The position numbers were made by a program, and so were the translations under genes. The notes beneath the pieces are model-generated. The model saw only the letters and a program-made list of their open reading frames with translations. It was not told where the DNA came from and made no database searches. Shown piece after piece: positions 27,804-36,323 of a stretch of 64,000 bases of DNA; the first letter of the stretch is position 1, and each line of letters begins with the position of its first letter. Where the stretch lies: positions 1,149,657 to 1,213,656 of the forward strand of contig NZ_OZ007039.1 in assembly GCF_963931675.1 (NCBI RefSeq), given 5' to 3'. Origin of the DNA: an uncultured Alistipes sp. GTDB lineage: Bacteria; Bacteroidota; Bacteroidia; Bacteroidales; Rikenellaceae.

Positions 27804-29186
27804 ATGAAGAGAAAGAAAAGTATCCTTGTCAGAGCGATGCTCTGTTTCGGCGCGGTGCTGCTGTGTGCCTGCGGCAATGACGACAATGGCGACAACGGCG
27901 GAGGCGGCGGGAATCCCGAGCCTCCGGTGGAGAATCCCAATGCCGTCGAGGTGATCAACGCCTCGTTCGAGGAGGGTCTCGAGGGGTGGACGCGCGTCGA
28001 CTTCTACAACGGTGGCAAGGTGACCGTCGAGGTGGTCGAGGGCGCCGGGGTCGACGGCAGCCGCTGCATCAAGATCCAGCAGTTCCCCGAGAACGGGAAG
28101 TGCGGCGTAGGCATCAAGCAGAAACTTACCGGCCTGGAGCCCGACCAGATGTACCGCATCTACGCCCGGGTGAAATACTCCGACATCCCGACGGATCAGG
28201 GCCGCGGGGCAGTGGTCTTCGACATGTCGACCAAGCAGTATTGGAACGCTTCGAAGTTCCTCTACGGCACCGAACTCCGGAACTGGACCTCGGTCTATGC
28301 CGATTTCATGTCTCAGGACGACGGTACGGCGGAGATTGTCTGCTCGCTGGGCTTCCGTCTCGGAGGCACGACCAACGGCGGCTATTCGACCGGTACGGCC
28401 TATTTCGACAACATCTCGGTGGTCAAGGTCACCGACGAGCTCTACATGCAGGAGGGTGAGCACATCCGCCTGTTCCTCGAGCCGTCGCAGGTCTCGGTGT
28501 CTCCCGCGCTGCTGACGGAGTGGGTGGAGAACCTCGACCGCATGTATGAGTCCTATGAGGATCTGGTAGGCCAGACGCCGCACCAAGGGCGCAAGCTGGC
28601 GATCCTGACCACGCGGGGCATCGAGAGCGGTTACTGGGCGCTGGCCGGCTATCCCATCCTGTGGAGCTCGAACTATTCGGCCGTGACCGATACGATGGAC
28701 GAGCTTTACGAACACGGGACGTGGTGCTTCGGACTGATGCACGAGCTGGGCCACGTCTTCAACATCGGGAATTCGAGCTGGAACTGGAACGACGAGATGT
28801 TCGCCAACTTCCGCATGCAGTACGGCCTGGAGCAGAACGACGGCAAGGTGTGGATGGACAACCGGGTCTATACCGGGCGTGAGATCCTCGACATGTACAA
28901 GAAGGATTACAACAATACGGTCATTGCCCAGGTCAACGACAACGGCATCCACTACATGCTCGGGCGGCTGACCGACCCCTCCTGCATCGGTTGGGAGCCC
29001 TTCAAGATGGCGTTCCGCGAGCTGACGACCCAGGGCGGCGGCGGATCGGGCAAATACGAGAAGTTCGAATACCTGCTGTCGCTGCTGTCGAAGTATGCGA
29101 GCGACCTGCAGGGGCGCGATGTCGATGTCGAGGCCGAGTTCTTCACCCCGGAGGAGCTGGCGTCGATCCGCAAGCAGTTGCAGTGA
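27804..29186 (+). CDS. M60-like metalloprotease lipoprotein with jelly-roll domain (copy 1)
   Basis: A 460-residue lipoprotein. Its signal ends LLCACGNDDNGDN, an acidic stretch after Cys typical of Bacteroidetes surface export. Residues about 48-215 form a CBM4/9-like jelly roll (NASFEEGLEGWTRVDF to YFDNISVVKV). The C-terminal half has a gluzincin site, HELGH at 313-317 and Glu331 in NWNDE, giving HExxH-x13-E. This fits the M60-like/enhancin group, several members of which cut mucin-type glycoproteins next to O-glycans. Other M60-like proteins usually have Gln shortly after HExxH; here it is VFN. It is a tandem paralogue of the next gene. Confidence 0.78.
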   Translation: MKRKKSILVRAMLCFGAVLLCACGNDDNGDNGGGGGNPEPPVENPNAVEVINASFEEGLEGWTRVDFYNGGKVTVEVVEGAGVDGSRCIKIQQFPENGKCGVGIKQKLTGLEPDQMYRIYARVKYSDIPTDQGRGAVVFDMSTKQYWNASKFLYGTELRNWTSVYADFMSQDDGTAEIVCSLGFRLGGTTNGGYSTGTAYFDNISVVKVTDELYMQEGEHIRLFLEPSQVSVSPALLTEWVENLDRMYESYEDLVGQTPHQGRKLAILTTRGIESGYWALAGYPILWSSNYSAVTDTMDELYEHGTWCFGLMHELGHVFNIGNSSWNWNDEMFANFRMQYGLEQNDGKVWMDNRVYTGREILDMYKKDYNNTVIAQVNDNGIHYMLGRLTDPSCIGWEPFKMAFRELTTQGGGGSGKYEKFEYLLSLLSKYASDLQGRDVDVEAEFFTPEELASIRKQLQ

Positions 29187-29232
29187 CCGGGGAGATTCCC
29201 CGACGGTTCAACCTTTAATCTGTCGTATCATC

Positions 29233-30534
29233 ATGAAAAGAATAATCATAGTGATTGTTGTTGTCGTTGCGGTTTGCGGAGTCGGCCTGGGGGCATTCAA
29301 CCGGAAGGAGGTACTCTTTGCCTCCGATTTCAACACCCCCGAGGCGTTCGCCCGCGACTGGCAGTTCGACAAGGAGGTGCCCGGTGCCGTCGAATACCTT
29401 CCTTCGGGAGGTTTCGACGATACGGGGTGCGTGAAGATCTCCAGTACGGAGAAAACCGCTCAGGCGGTGAAACACAAACTGACGGGCCTCGACCGCGGAC
29501 GGCTGTACCGCTTCAGCGCCCGGATGAAGCGTGAAGGCGTCGAGGATGGGCGTGGGGCGGTACTTTATCTTGGTCCCGAGGGGATGGACCAGCCCTGGAA
29601 TGCTTCGGAGTTCGCTTACGGCTCCGAGGGGTGGACTGAAGTCTACGTGGATTTCGTTCCCGACGATGCCGGCGAAGCGGTGGCCTGCTGCGGCCTGGGA
29701 TTCCCCTGGGGAACCTACAACGGCGGGAAGGCCTCCGGGACGGTCTGGTTCGATGACGTTCGGGTAGATCCTGTTCCCGACGATGCGATTTATTACGCCG
29801 AAAGTAAATACATCGTCCTGAATCTCGACCGGGACAAAGTGACTATTTCCGATGCGGAGGTTAGAAGATGGATGGCCAGTCTCGATCGGGTGTACGAGGC
29901 CTACCGGGATTTGGTCGGAGGCGAACCTTTCGACGGCAACAAGATAATGATTCTCAATACTCCCGGTATCGAACCCGGATATTGGGCCCTGGCCGGCAAT
30001 CCGATTCTGTGGAATAGCCACGTCGCCGTGTCGAAGCTCCTGGAGCGCACCGTGGAGTTCGACGACTGGGGCTTCGGCATCATCCACGAGATCGGCCACG
30101 TCTTCAATGTCGGCAACTCGGCGTGGAACTGGAACGACGAGATCTTCGCCAACTTCCGCATGTCGTATGCCCTGGAGGTGTGCGACGGGACCATGTCGCA
30201 GCGCGACATCTGCTACCGGGGCGCCGACGTGATCAACTACTACAAGATCTTCTACGACGAGACGCTCGGCGCCGGGATTCCGAAGATGAACGGCGACGCG
30301 CTGCACTATACGTTCCTGCGCATCAAGGACCGCTACGGATGGGGCGTTTTCAAGCGTGTGTTCCGGGAGCTGAACACCATGGACCCCGCCGCGATGCCCG
30401 AGTTGCGCACGCCGTACGACAAGTTCCTGTTTTTCCTGTCCCGGGTTTCCGAAGCCGCAGGAGCCGATGTCCTGGAAGAAACCTACACCCCGGAGGAACT
30501 GAAGGTGATTGAACAGGCGTTTGCCGACGCTTGA
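29233..30534 (+). CDS. M60-like metalloprotease (copy 2, tandem paralogue)
   Basis: A 433-residue paralogue of the preceding gene with the same layout: jelly roll (about 35-190), then a gluzincin domain with HEIGH at 285-289 and Glu303 in NWNDE. The strings GYWALAG and GHVFN are shared. The N-terminus is a hydrophobic stretch (MKRIIIVIVVVVAVCGVGLG) without a good lipobox, so it may be secreted or membrane-tethered rather than lipidated. The frame opens earlier at 29095, but that part overlaps copy 1 in another frame, so the ATG at 29233 is used. The two copies may cut different glycosylated sites or act in different compartments. Confidence 0.78.
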   Translation: MKRIIIVIVVVVAVCGVGLGAFNRKEVLFASDFNTPEAFARDWQFDKEVPGAVEYLPSGGFDDTGCVKISSTEKTAQAVKHKLTGLDRGRLYRFSARMKREGVEDGRGAVLYLGPEGMDQPWNASEFAYGSEGWTEVYVDFVPDDAGEAVACCGLGFPWGTYNGGKASGTVWFDDVRVDPVPDDAIYYAESKYIVLNLDRDKVTISDAEVRRWMASLDRVYEAYRDLVGGEPFDGNKIMILNTPGIEPGYWALAGNPILWNSHVAVSKLLERTVEFDDWGFGIIHEIGHVFNVGNSAWNWNDEIFANFRMSYALEVCDGTMSQRDICYRGADVINYYKIFYDETLGAGIPKMNGDALHYTFLRIKDRYGWGVFKRVFRELNTMDPAAMPELRTPYDKFLFFLSRVSEAAGADVLEETYTPEELKVIEQAFADA

Positions 30535-30543
30535 GTTTCCGGT

Positions 30544-30573
30544 CCGGCGGGCGGCCGTTAAGCCGCCCGCCGG
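30544..30573 (+). other. GC-rich intercistronic hairpin
   Basis: A perfect 12-bp stem CCGGCGGGCGGC/GCCGCCCGCCGG (30544-30555, 30562-30573) with a 6-base loop lies 9 bases after the second protease gene. No T-run follows. It is the second such hairpin in this PUL and may set mRNA segment stability. Confidence 0.6.
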
Positions 30574-30699
30574 GGCTCCTCCCCACCCGACGACGCGGGA
30601 ACGCGGCAGACGGATCGTCCGACAGGGGGGCCGCCCGAATCGAACTCCCGTTTGGAAAATAATCGCTAATTTAGGCTGAAATTTTCAAAAAACTAACCC

Positions 30700-32736
30700 A
30701 TGATCAAACAACTCCTTTTGCCGGTCGTTCTGTCGCTTGCCTGTGGCACTGCCACCGCCCAGCGCTGGGCGATTGCTCCCGGTGAACATCGAATTGTCTG
30801 GACTCCCGATGCCGCGTCGATCCCTCACAGCGACCATATTGAAATGAGCGGTGAGCAGATGGCCTTCGTCCTCCGCTGGGGAATCCGTGACGACGGCTCG
30901 TTCCGCGAGGAGCGTTCGCTCGTTTTCCCCATGCTGCGCACGGTGCCCAACAATACCCACGCAAGCCTGATGTACCGCATGGCCACCGATATCCCGTCGA
31001 TGCTGGGCGTCAACGGAATGGTGTTGCAGGAGGAGTGCGTTGACTCGCTCTCGATCGACGGGGCGCTGACGGTCCGCAGCCGCTGGGCTGTCGGGCTGAT
31101 GAATATCGGTGCAGCGCGTGACCGCCGTCCGACGCCCTGCATCGAGATGACGCGCCGGATCTTCCCCTCGCAGAGCCTCCCGCTGATGTGCGAGCGCTAC
31201 ACGTTGCGCAACATCGGCTCGTCGACGCTCTGTGTTTCGGTGCCGGAGTTTTCGCAGGTGGTGACGACCGACCCCGCGAAGGGTGTCGACGGCGCCTATA
31301 TTATCCGTTGTGACCTCGCGGGTGCCGGGACCCGTAACCTTGTCCCGGCCGATTCGCTCTGCTTCGATGTCGTTTTTCAGGCCTACCGTTCCGGGGAGGA
31401 GCCGCAGCACCCCGATGTGGCTGCGGAGTACGCCGACCGTATGGACTTCGTGCGGAACATCATCGACGCGAACCTGATCCTTGAGACGCCCGATGAGGTG
31501 CTCGATACGGAGTTCCGCTACGCCAAACTGCGTGCCTCGGAGAGCATCTTCAAGACCCGCGGCGGCTACATGCACGCTCCGGGTGGCGAATCCTACTACG
31601 CGGCGATCTGGTGCAACGACCAGGCCGAATATGTTAATCCATTCTTCCCGTTCCTCGGGTATGACATCGGCAATGCGTCGGCGATCAACACCTACCGGCA
31701 CTTCGCCCGCTTCATGAACGACGAGTACAAGCCCATCCCCAGCTCGATCATCGCCGAAGGGCTCGACTCCTTCGGTGTAGCCGGGGACCGCGGCGATGCG
31801 GCGATGGTGGCCTACGGCGCGGCCCGCTACGCCCTGGCGCGTGGCGATGCGTCCGAAGCCCGGGAGCTGTGGCCGCTGATCGAGTGGTGCCTGGAGTACT
31901 GCCGGCGCCAGCTGACGCCCGAGGGTGTCGTGGCTTCGGACTCCGACGAGCTCGAAGGTCGCTTCCCGTCGGGCAATGCCAACCTCTGCACCTCGACGCT
32001 CTACTACGACGCGCTGCGTTCGGCCGCGCTGCTGGGCCGCGATCTCGGCATCGCTCCCTCGCGCACGCGCCGCTATACGCGTCAGGCCGACGCCCTGGCG
32101 CGGGCCATCGACCGCTACTTCGCCGCCAATGTCAGCGGCTACAAGACCTATCGCTACTACGATGGCAATACGGTGCTCCGCTCGTGGATCTGCATGCCGC
32201 TGATCGTGGGCCTTTACGACCGTGCCGAGGGGACCGTTGCCGCGCTGCTCGGCCCCGAGCTGCGCACCGAGGACGGGCTGCTGACCGAGCAGGGCAGCAC
32301 GACCTTCTGGGACCGTGCGACGCTCTACGCCCTGCGCGGCGTCTTCCAGGCGGGCTACACCGAGGAGGCGCTCGACTGGTTGCAGCACTATTCGGCGCGC
32401 CGTTTGCTGGGCGACCACGTGCCCTATCCGATCGAGGCGTGGCCTGAGGGCTCGCAGCGTCACCTCTCGGCCGAGAGCGGTCTCTATTGCCGCATCATGA
32501 CCGAGGGCATGTTCGGCATCCGTCCCACGGGACTGCGGTCGTTCGACATGACGCCCCGCCTGCCGGCCGAATGGCCGCGGATGGCGCTGCGCCGCGTTCA
32601 GGCCTTCGGCACGACGTTTGATCTTGAGGTCGAACGCCTTGATGACGGACGCCTTTCGGTGACGGTTGGCTATGACGGACGCAACGTCAAGCGGGTCATT
32701 GCCCCGGGCAAGACCCTTTCCGTGCAACTCTCCTGA
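30700..32736 (+). CDS. Six-hairpin (alpha/alpha)6 glycosidase-like protein
   Basis: A 678-residue exported protein with a signal peptide (1-20, ending ATAQ). The first about 250 residues are beta-rich and probably form a supersandwich domain. Residues about 260-600 look like an (alpha/alpha)6 toroid, as in GH15, GH63, GH78 and GH95-type enzymes: YYAAIWCNDQAEYVNPFFP, YYDALRSAALLGRDLG, RSWICMPLIVGLYDRAEG and an ending resembling glucoamylase-like C-terminal domains. Acidic residues in SDSDELEGR and AIWCNDQAE are candidate catalytic groups. I do not recognise the exact GH family. The context points to host glycan trimming in the periplasm. Confidence 0.65.
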   Translation: MIKQLLLPVVLSLACGTATAQRWAIAPGEHRIVWTPDAASIPHSDHIEMSGEQMAFVLRWGIRDDGSFREERSLVFPMLRTVPNNTHASLMYRMATDIPSMLGVNGMVLQEECVDSLSIDGALTVRSRWAVGLMNIGAARDRRPTPCIEMTRRIFPSQSLPLMCERYTLRNIGSSTLCVSVPEFSQVVTTDPAKGVDGAYIIRCDLAGAGTRNLVPADSLCFDVVFQAYRSGEEPQHPDVAAEYADRMDFVRNIIDANLILETPDEVLDTEFRYAKLRASESIFKTRGGYMHAPGGESYYAAIWCNDQAEYVNPFFPFLGYDIGNASAINTYRHFARFMNDEYKPIPSSIIAEGLDSFGVAGDRGDAAMVAYGAARYALARGDASEARELWPLIEWCLEYCRRQLTPEGVVASDSDELEGRFPSGNANLCTSTLYYDALRSAALLGRDLGIAPSRTRRYTRQADALARAIDRYFAANVSGYKTYRYYDGNTVLRSWICMPLIVGLYDRAEGTVAALLGPELRTEDGLLTEQGSTTFWDRATLYALRGVFQAGYTEEALDWLQHYSARRLLGDHVPYPIEAWPEGSQRHLSAESGLYCRIMTEGMFGIRPTGLRSFDMTPRLPAEWPRMALRRVQAFGTTFDLEVERLDDGRLSVTVGYDGRNVKRVIAPGKTLSVQLS

Positions 32737-32847
32737 GTTTTCCGGGAATCTCCCCGCATGTCTTCCCTTCCCGTGGAAAATTTCCGGAACCCCGAACCCT
32801 TTTATTGAAAACCCTCTTCCTGAAAACCCTTTGAACCCAAACATCCC

Positions 32848-34596
32848 ATGAAAAGATTCCGGACAACGGTCAGCGCGCTTATTGCAGCCTGTATGATGAT
32901 GGCCTGTGCGTCAAGCGAAACCGACAAAATTGTCTACCTGCAGGATTTCCTCACTCCCGAGGCCGCCCAGACCGACGCTGTACCCGCGCTGCGTGCGGCG
33001 TTGGAGCGCTGTGCCGAGGTGGGTGCCACATCGCTCGTGCTTCCGGGCAGCACGCTGCATATGCGTCCCGACCTGGCGGTCGAAAAGTACCAGTTCATCA
33101 GCAACAACGACGAGAGCCTCAAGCGCATCGCCTTCGACCTTTGCGGCCTGCACGACCTCACGATCGAGGGCAACGGCACGGAGCTGCTCTTCACGGGCTT
33201 CATCTCGCCGTTCAACCTTGAGGGATGCCGTAACGTGACGATCCGCGACCTGTCGATCGACTTCACCCGCACGTTCAACTCCGAGGGCGTGGTCGTCGGC
33301 AAGGGCAAGGGGTGGCTCGACATCCGCTTCCCCGAGGAGTACCGCTTCCGGACGGTCAACGGCTGCCTGCAGTTCTACGACGAGCAAGGCACGGTTTACC
33401 CCTTCTCCAACCTGCTGGAGTTCGACGCCGTGAAGCGCGAGCCGGCGTTCCAGGTCCACGACTACTGGCTCTCGGGCTCGACGATTCCCGCCGAGCTCAG
33501 GTCCGACGGTACGGTGCGCATCCTGCGCGAGGACCTCACCGCCACGGTCGGCAACGTGATGGTCTTCGGCGCCGCCGCGCGCTACAACCCGGCCTTCACC
33601 CTTTCCGACTGCTCGGGCGTGACGCTCCGCGACGTCAACATCTACCACTGCGGCGGCATGGGCGTCATCGCACAGCGTAGCCGCGACATCGAACTCAACC
33701 GCGTGTCGGTCGTTCCGGCCCCGGGCAAGGGCCGCATGATCAGCATCACGGCCGATGCCACGCACTATGTCAACTGTGCGGGCTACATACGCATGCTCGA
33801 CTGCGTGTTCGAGAACCAGAAGGACGATGCGACGAACATCCACGGACTCTACATGGTCGTCGACAGCGTGATGGCCCCCGACCGGCTGCTGCTGCGTTGG
33901 CGCAACTCGGGGCAGTACGGCGTGGACTTCATCGTCCCGGGCATGACGCTGGAGTTCGTCGACAACGAGAACATCGAGACCTACGCCCGGCGTACGGTGC
34001 GCGCCGTGAAGCGCCTGAACAAGGTCTATTCCGAGGTGACCTTCACCGAACCCCTGCCCGCGGAGGTCCGGCCGCCGCATGTGGTGGCGGCCGACGACGA
34101 GTATCCCGACGTGCTCATCAAGGGGTGCCGGATGCGCGGCAACCGTGCTCGGGGCCTGCTGCTGGGCTCCCGGGGCCGGACGGTCATTGAAGATAACTAC
34201 TTCCACATCGCGGGGGCGGCGATCCTTTTCGAGGGCGACGCGAACTACTGGTACGAGCAATCGGGCGTGCGCGACGTGCTGATCCGCAACAACGTCTTCG
34301 AGAACGGCAACTACGGATGCAGATCCTGGGGCTCGGCCTGCATCGCCGGTGGCAGCGGCATTCCCCAGCGAGGCGAGAGCCGCTACCACCGCAACGTCCG
34401 CGTCGAGGGCAACACCTTCCGCGTCTTCGACCCGCGCATCATCAACGTCTATTGTGTGGACGGATTCTCCTTCACGGCCGACAACCGGGTCGAGTTCACC
34501 CGCGACTACCCCTATACGAGAGGGGAGACGCGTTGCATCATCACCGATGACTGCGACCATGTGAACGTCGAAAAAGAGGTCGTCTACGAACCCTGA
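32848..34596 (+). CDS. GH110-like alpha-1,3-galactosidase (right-handed beta-helix)
   Basis: A 582-residue lipoprotein (lipobox MMAC near residue 19). The body is a right-handed parallel beta-helix, visible as repeated short strands such as LTIEGNGTELLF, VTIRDLSIDF, VTLRDVNIYHC and VLIRNNVFENG. The sequence pattern DDATNIHGLYMVV followed by a long inserted beta barrel and VLIKGCRMRGNRARGLLLGSRG resembles GH110 enzymes. Those remove terminal alpha-1,3-galactose from blood-group B or linear Gal-alpha-1,3-Gal structures. A pectate-lyase-like helix of other function is the alternative. With the M60-like proteases and sialate esterase it argues for mucin O-glycan use. Confidence 0.72.
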   Translation: MKRFRTTVSALIAACMMMACASSETDKIVYLQDFLTPEAAQTDAVPALRAALERCAEVGATSLVLPGSTLHMRPDLAVEKYQFISNNDESLKRIAFDLCGLHDLTIEGNGTELLFTGFISPFNLEGCRNVTIRDLSIDFTRTFNSEGVVVGKGKGWLDIRFPEEYRFRTVNGCLQFYDEQGTVYPFSNLLEFDAVKREPAFQVHDYWLSGSTIPAELRSDGTVRILREDLTATVGNVMVFGAAARYNPAFTLSDCSGVTLRDVNIYHCGGMGVIAQRSRDIELNRVSVVPAPGKGRMISITADATHYVNCAGYIRMLDCVFENQKDDATNIHGLYMVVDSVMAPDRLLLRWRNSGQYGVDFIVPGMTLEFVDNENIETYARRTVRAVKRLNKVYSEVTFTEPLPAEVRPPHVVAADDEYPDVLIKGCRMRGNRARGLLLGSRGRTVIEDNYFHIAGAAILFEGDANYWYEQSGVRDVLIRNNVFENGNYGCRSWGSACIAGGSGIPQRGESRYHRNVRVEGNTFRVFDPRIINVYCVDGFSFTADNRVEFTRDYPYTRGETRCIITDDCDHVNVEKEVVYEP

Positions 34597-34613
34597 AACA
34601 ATATGGAACAGCT

Positions 34614-36086
34614 ATGAAACGTCTGATTCTGGCGGTCCTGGCGCTGATGGCCGCCGCACGGCTTTCGGCCGAAATCCGCCTTCCGGCGGTACTGGGGAGC
34701 AACATGGTGCTGCAGCGCAACACCGAAGTGAACTTCTGGGGCGAGGCGTCGCCGCACAGCAAGGTGCGCGTCACCACCTCGTGGAACGGCCGTAGCTACG
34801 AGGCCCGCTCCGACGCTGCGGGCAAATGGTCGCTGAAGATTGCCACGGGCGAGGCCGGCGGCCCCTACACGATCCGCGTGAGCGACGGAGAGGTGCTTCT
34901 CCTTGAGAATGTCCTGCTGGGCGAGGTGTGGATCTGCTCCGGGCAGTCGAACATGGAGATGCCCGTCTGCGGCTTCATGTACCAGCCCGTGGAGGGGAGT
35001 GTCGAGGCGATCCTCGGGGCGTGCGACTACCCCGAGATCCGGATGTTCACCGTCCCGAAGGTCTCGTCGGAGACTCCCCGCGAGGACTGCGAGGCCGCCT
35101 GGGAGTGCTCGACCCCGGCGGCGGTCAGTGCCTTCAGTGCCGTGGGCTACTTCTTCGGGCAGACGCTCAACCGGATTCTCGGCATCCCCATCGGCCTGAT
35201 TACCCCGAACTGGGGCGGCTCGACGATCGAGGCCTGGATGACCGAGGAGTCGATCGACGCCACGCCCGGCATCGACTACGAGGTGGCGAAATCGGGCATC
35301 TACGACAACAGCATTCCCCAGCGTCTCTACAACGGCATGATTCTCCCCGTGTGCCGTTATACGGCCAAAGGATTTATCTGGTACCAGGGCGAGTCGAATC
35401 GCAGGAACTGGTACGACTACTGTGCGTTGCAGGTCTCGCTCGTCAAGCTGTGGCGCGAGACGTGGGGCAATGACGACATGCCGTTCTATTTTACGCAGCT
35501 GGCCCCCTACCGTTACGAGGGCGACAATTTGCGCTCGCTGCCGCTGGTGATTGAGGCGCAGTACCGTGCCATGTCTCAGATTCCCCGTTCGGGCATCGCC
35601 GCAACGACCGACCTTGGCAACCCGGTCTGCATCCATCCCAAACGGAAACGCGAGGTCGGCATGCGCCTGGCTTTCCTCGCTCTGGCCAACGATTATAGCA
35701 TCGAGGGGCTGCCGGCCCCGGCGCCGACCTACAAGTCGATGGAACGCAGTGAAGACAAACTGGTTTTGAGTTTTAATAATCTGTCGGCCCGTAATACATG
35801 GAACCAGCCTGACAGCTTTGTGGGATACTCGGAGACCGGGGCGTTTCGACCCGAAGGGTTCGAGATCGCCGGTGAGGACCGGGTTTTTTATCCGGCGCAG
35901 GCCAGTCTCGTCTGGTGGGAGAACAAGATCGAGGTACGTTCCGACAAGGTGCCTGAACCGGTTGCCGTTCGGTATGCCTTCCGGAACTACTGTCTCGAGG
36001 CCAATGTGGTGACGACGATGGGGCAGCCGCTGGTCCCGTTCCGGACGGACTCCTGGCCGGTGGACGACATCGGGGAGATCCGCTGA
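34614..36086 (+). CDS. Sialate O-acetylesterase (SGNH/SASA family)
   Basis: A 490-residue exported esterase that removes O-acetyl groups from sialic acids so that sialidases can act. A signal peptide covers residues 1-19. The nucleophile motif GQSNM has Ser112, followed by family blocks ALLGEVWICSGQ-type, GYFFGQTLN, IGLITPNWGGSTIEAWM and WYQGESN. The DxxH-type charge-relay region reads TTDLGNPVCIHPKRK. It lies 18 bases after the GH110-like gene and is the last gene before a hairpin terminator. No sialidase gene is in this locus, so it must work with one encoded elsewhere, or act on another acetylated sugar. Confidence 0.9.
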   Translation: MKRLILAVLALMAAARLSAEIRLPAVLGSNMVLQRNTEVNFWGEASPHSKVRVTTSWNGRSYEARSDAAGKWSLKIATGEAGGPYTIRVSDGEVLLLENVLLGEVWICSGQSNMEMPVCGFMYQPVEGSVEAILGACDYPEIRMFTVPKVSSETPREDCEAAWECSTPAAVSAFSAVGYFFGQTLNRILGIPIGLITPNWGGSTIEAWMTEESIDATPGIDYEVAKSGIYDNSIPQRLYNGMILPVCRYTAKGFIWYQGESNRRNWYDYCALQVSLVKLWRETWGNDDMPFYFTQLAPYRYEGDNLRSLPLVIEAQYRAMSQIPRSGIAATTDLGNPVCIHPKRKREVGMRLAFLALANDYSIEGLPAPAPTYKSMERSEDKLVLSFNNLSARNTWNQPDSFVGYSETGAFRPEGFEIAGEDRVFYPAQASLVWWENKIEVRSDKVPEPVAVRYAFRNYCLEANVVTTMGQPLVPFRTDSWPVDDIGEIR

Positions 36087-36112
36087 CGGACCGCCGCATG
36101 CTCCGGCGACAG

Positions 36113-36148
36113 GCGCCGCACGGGAAGCTCCCGTGCGGCGCTTCGTTT
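36113..36148 (+). terminator. Terminator at the end of the PUL structural genes
   Basis: A 13-bp perfect stem GCGCCGCACGGGA/TCCCGTGCGGCGC (36113-36125, 36129-36141) with a 3-base loop, followed by a weak TTCGTTT tract. Confidence 0.7.
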
Positions 36149-36223
36149 CCCGGCCTTCCGGACCTTTTCCCCGCAGCGTCGTAGCGCCGCAACGTCGTGC
36201 GATCCGGGGTCCGGGGTCCGAAA

Positions 36224-36255
36224 TTTGCATTTTTGAACGAAAGGATTTATCTTTG
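36224..36255 (+). promoter_or_regulatory. Promoter of the HTCS-like regulator
   Basis: TTTG (36224-36227), 20 bases, then TATCTTTG (36248-36255): a full match to the Bacteroidetes promoter. The leader to the ATG at 36324 is about 60 bases. The regulator is therefore expressed separately from the PUL genes. Confidence 0.8.
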
Positions 36256-36323
36256 ATACTTGTCCCCGGAAGCGGTGGCCCGTTGCCGCCGTCTTTCATC
36301 CTCCCGGGGCCGAAAGAGACGCT

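Noticed and set aside
29095..29232. Upstream extension of the second M60-like gene
   Set aside because: It overlaps the end of the first M60-like gene in a different frame and would place the hydrophobic signal internally.
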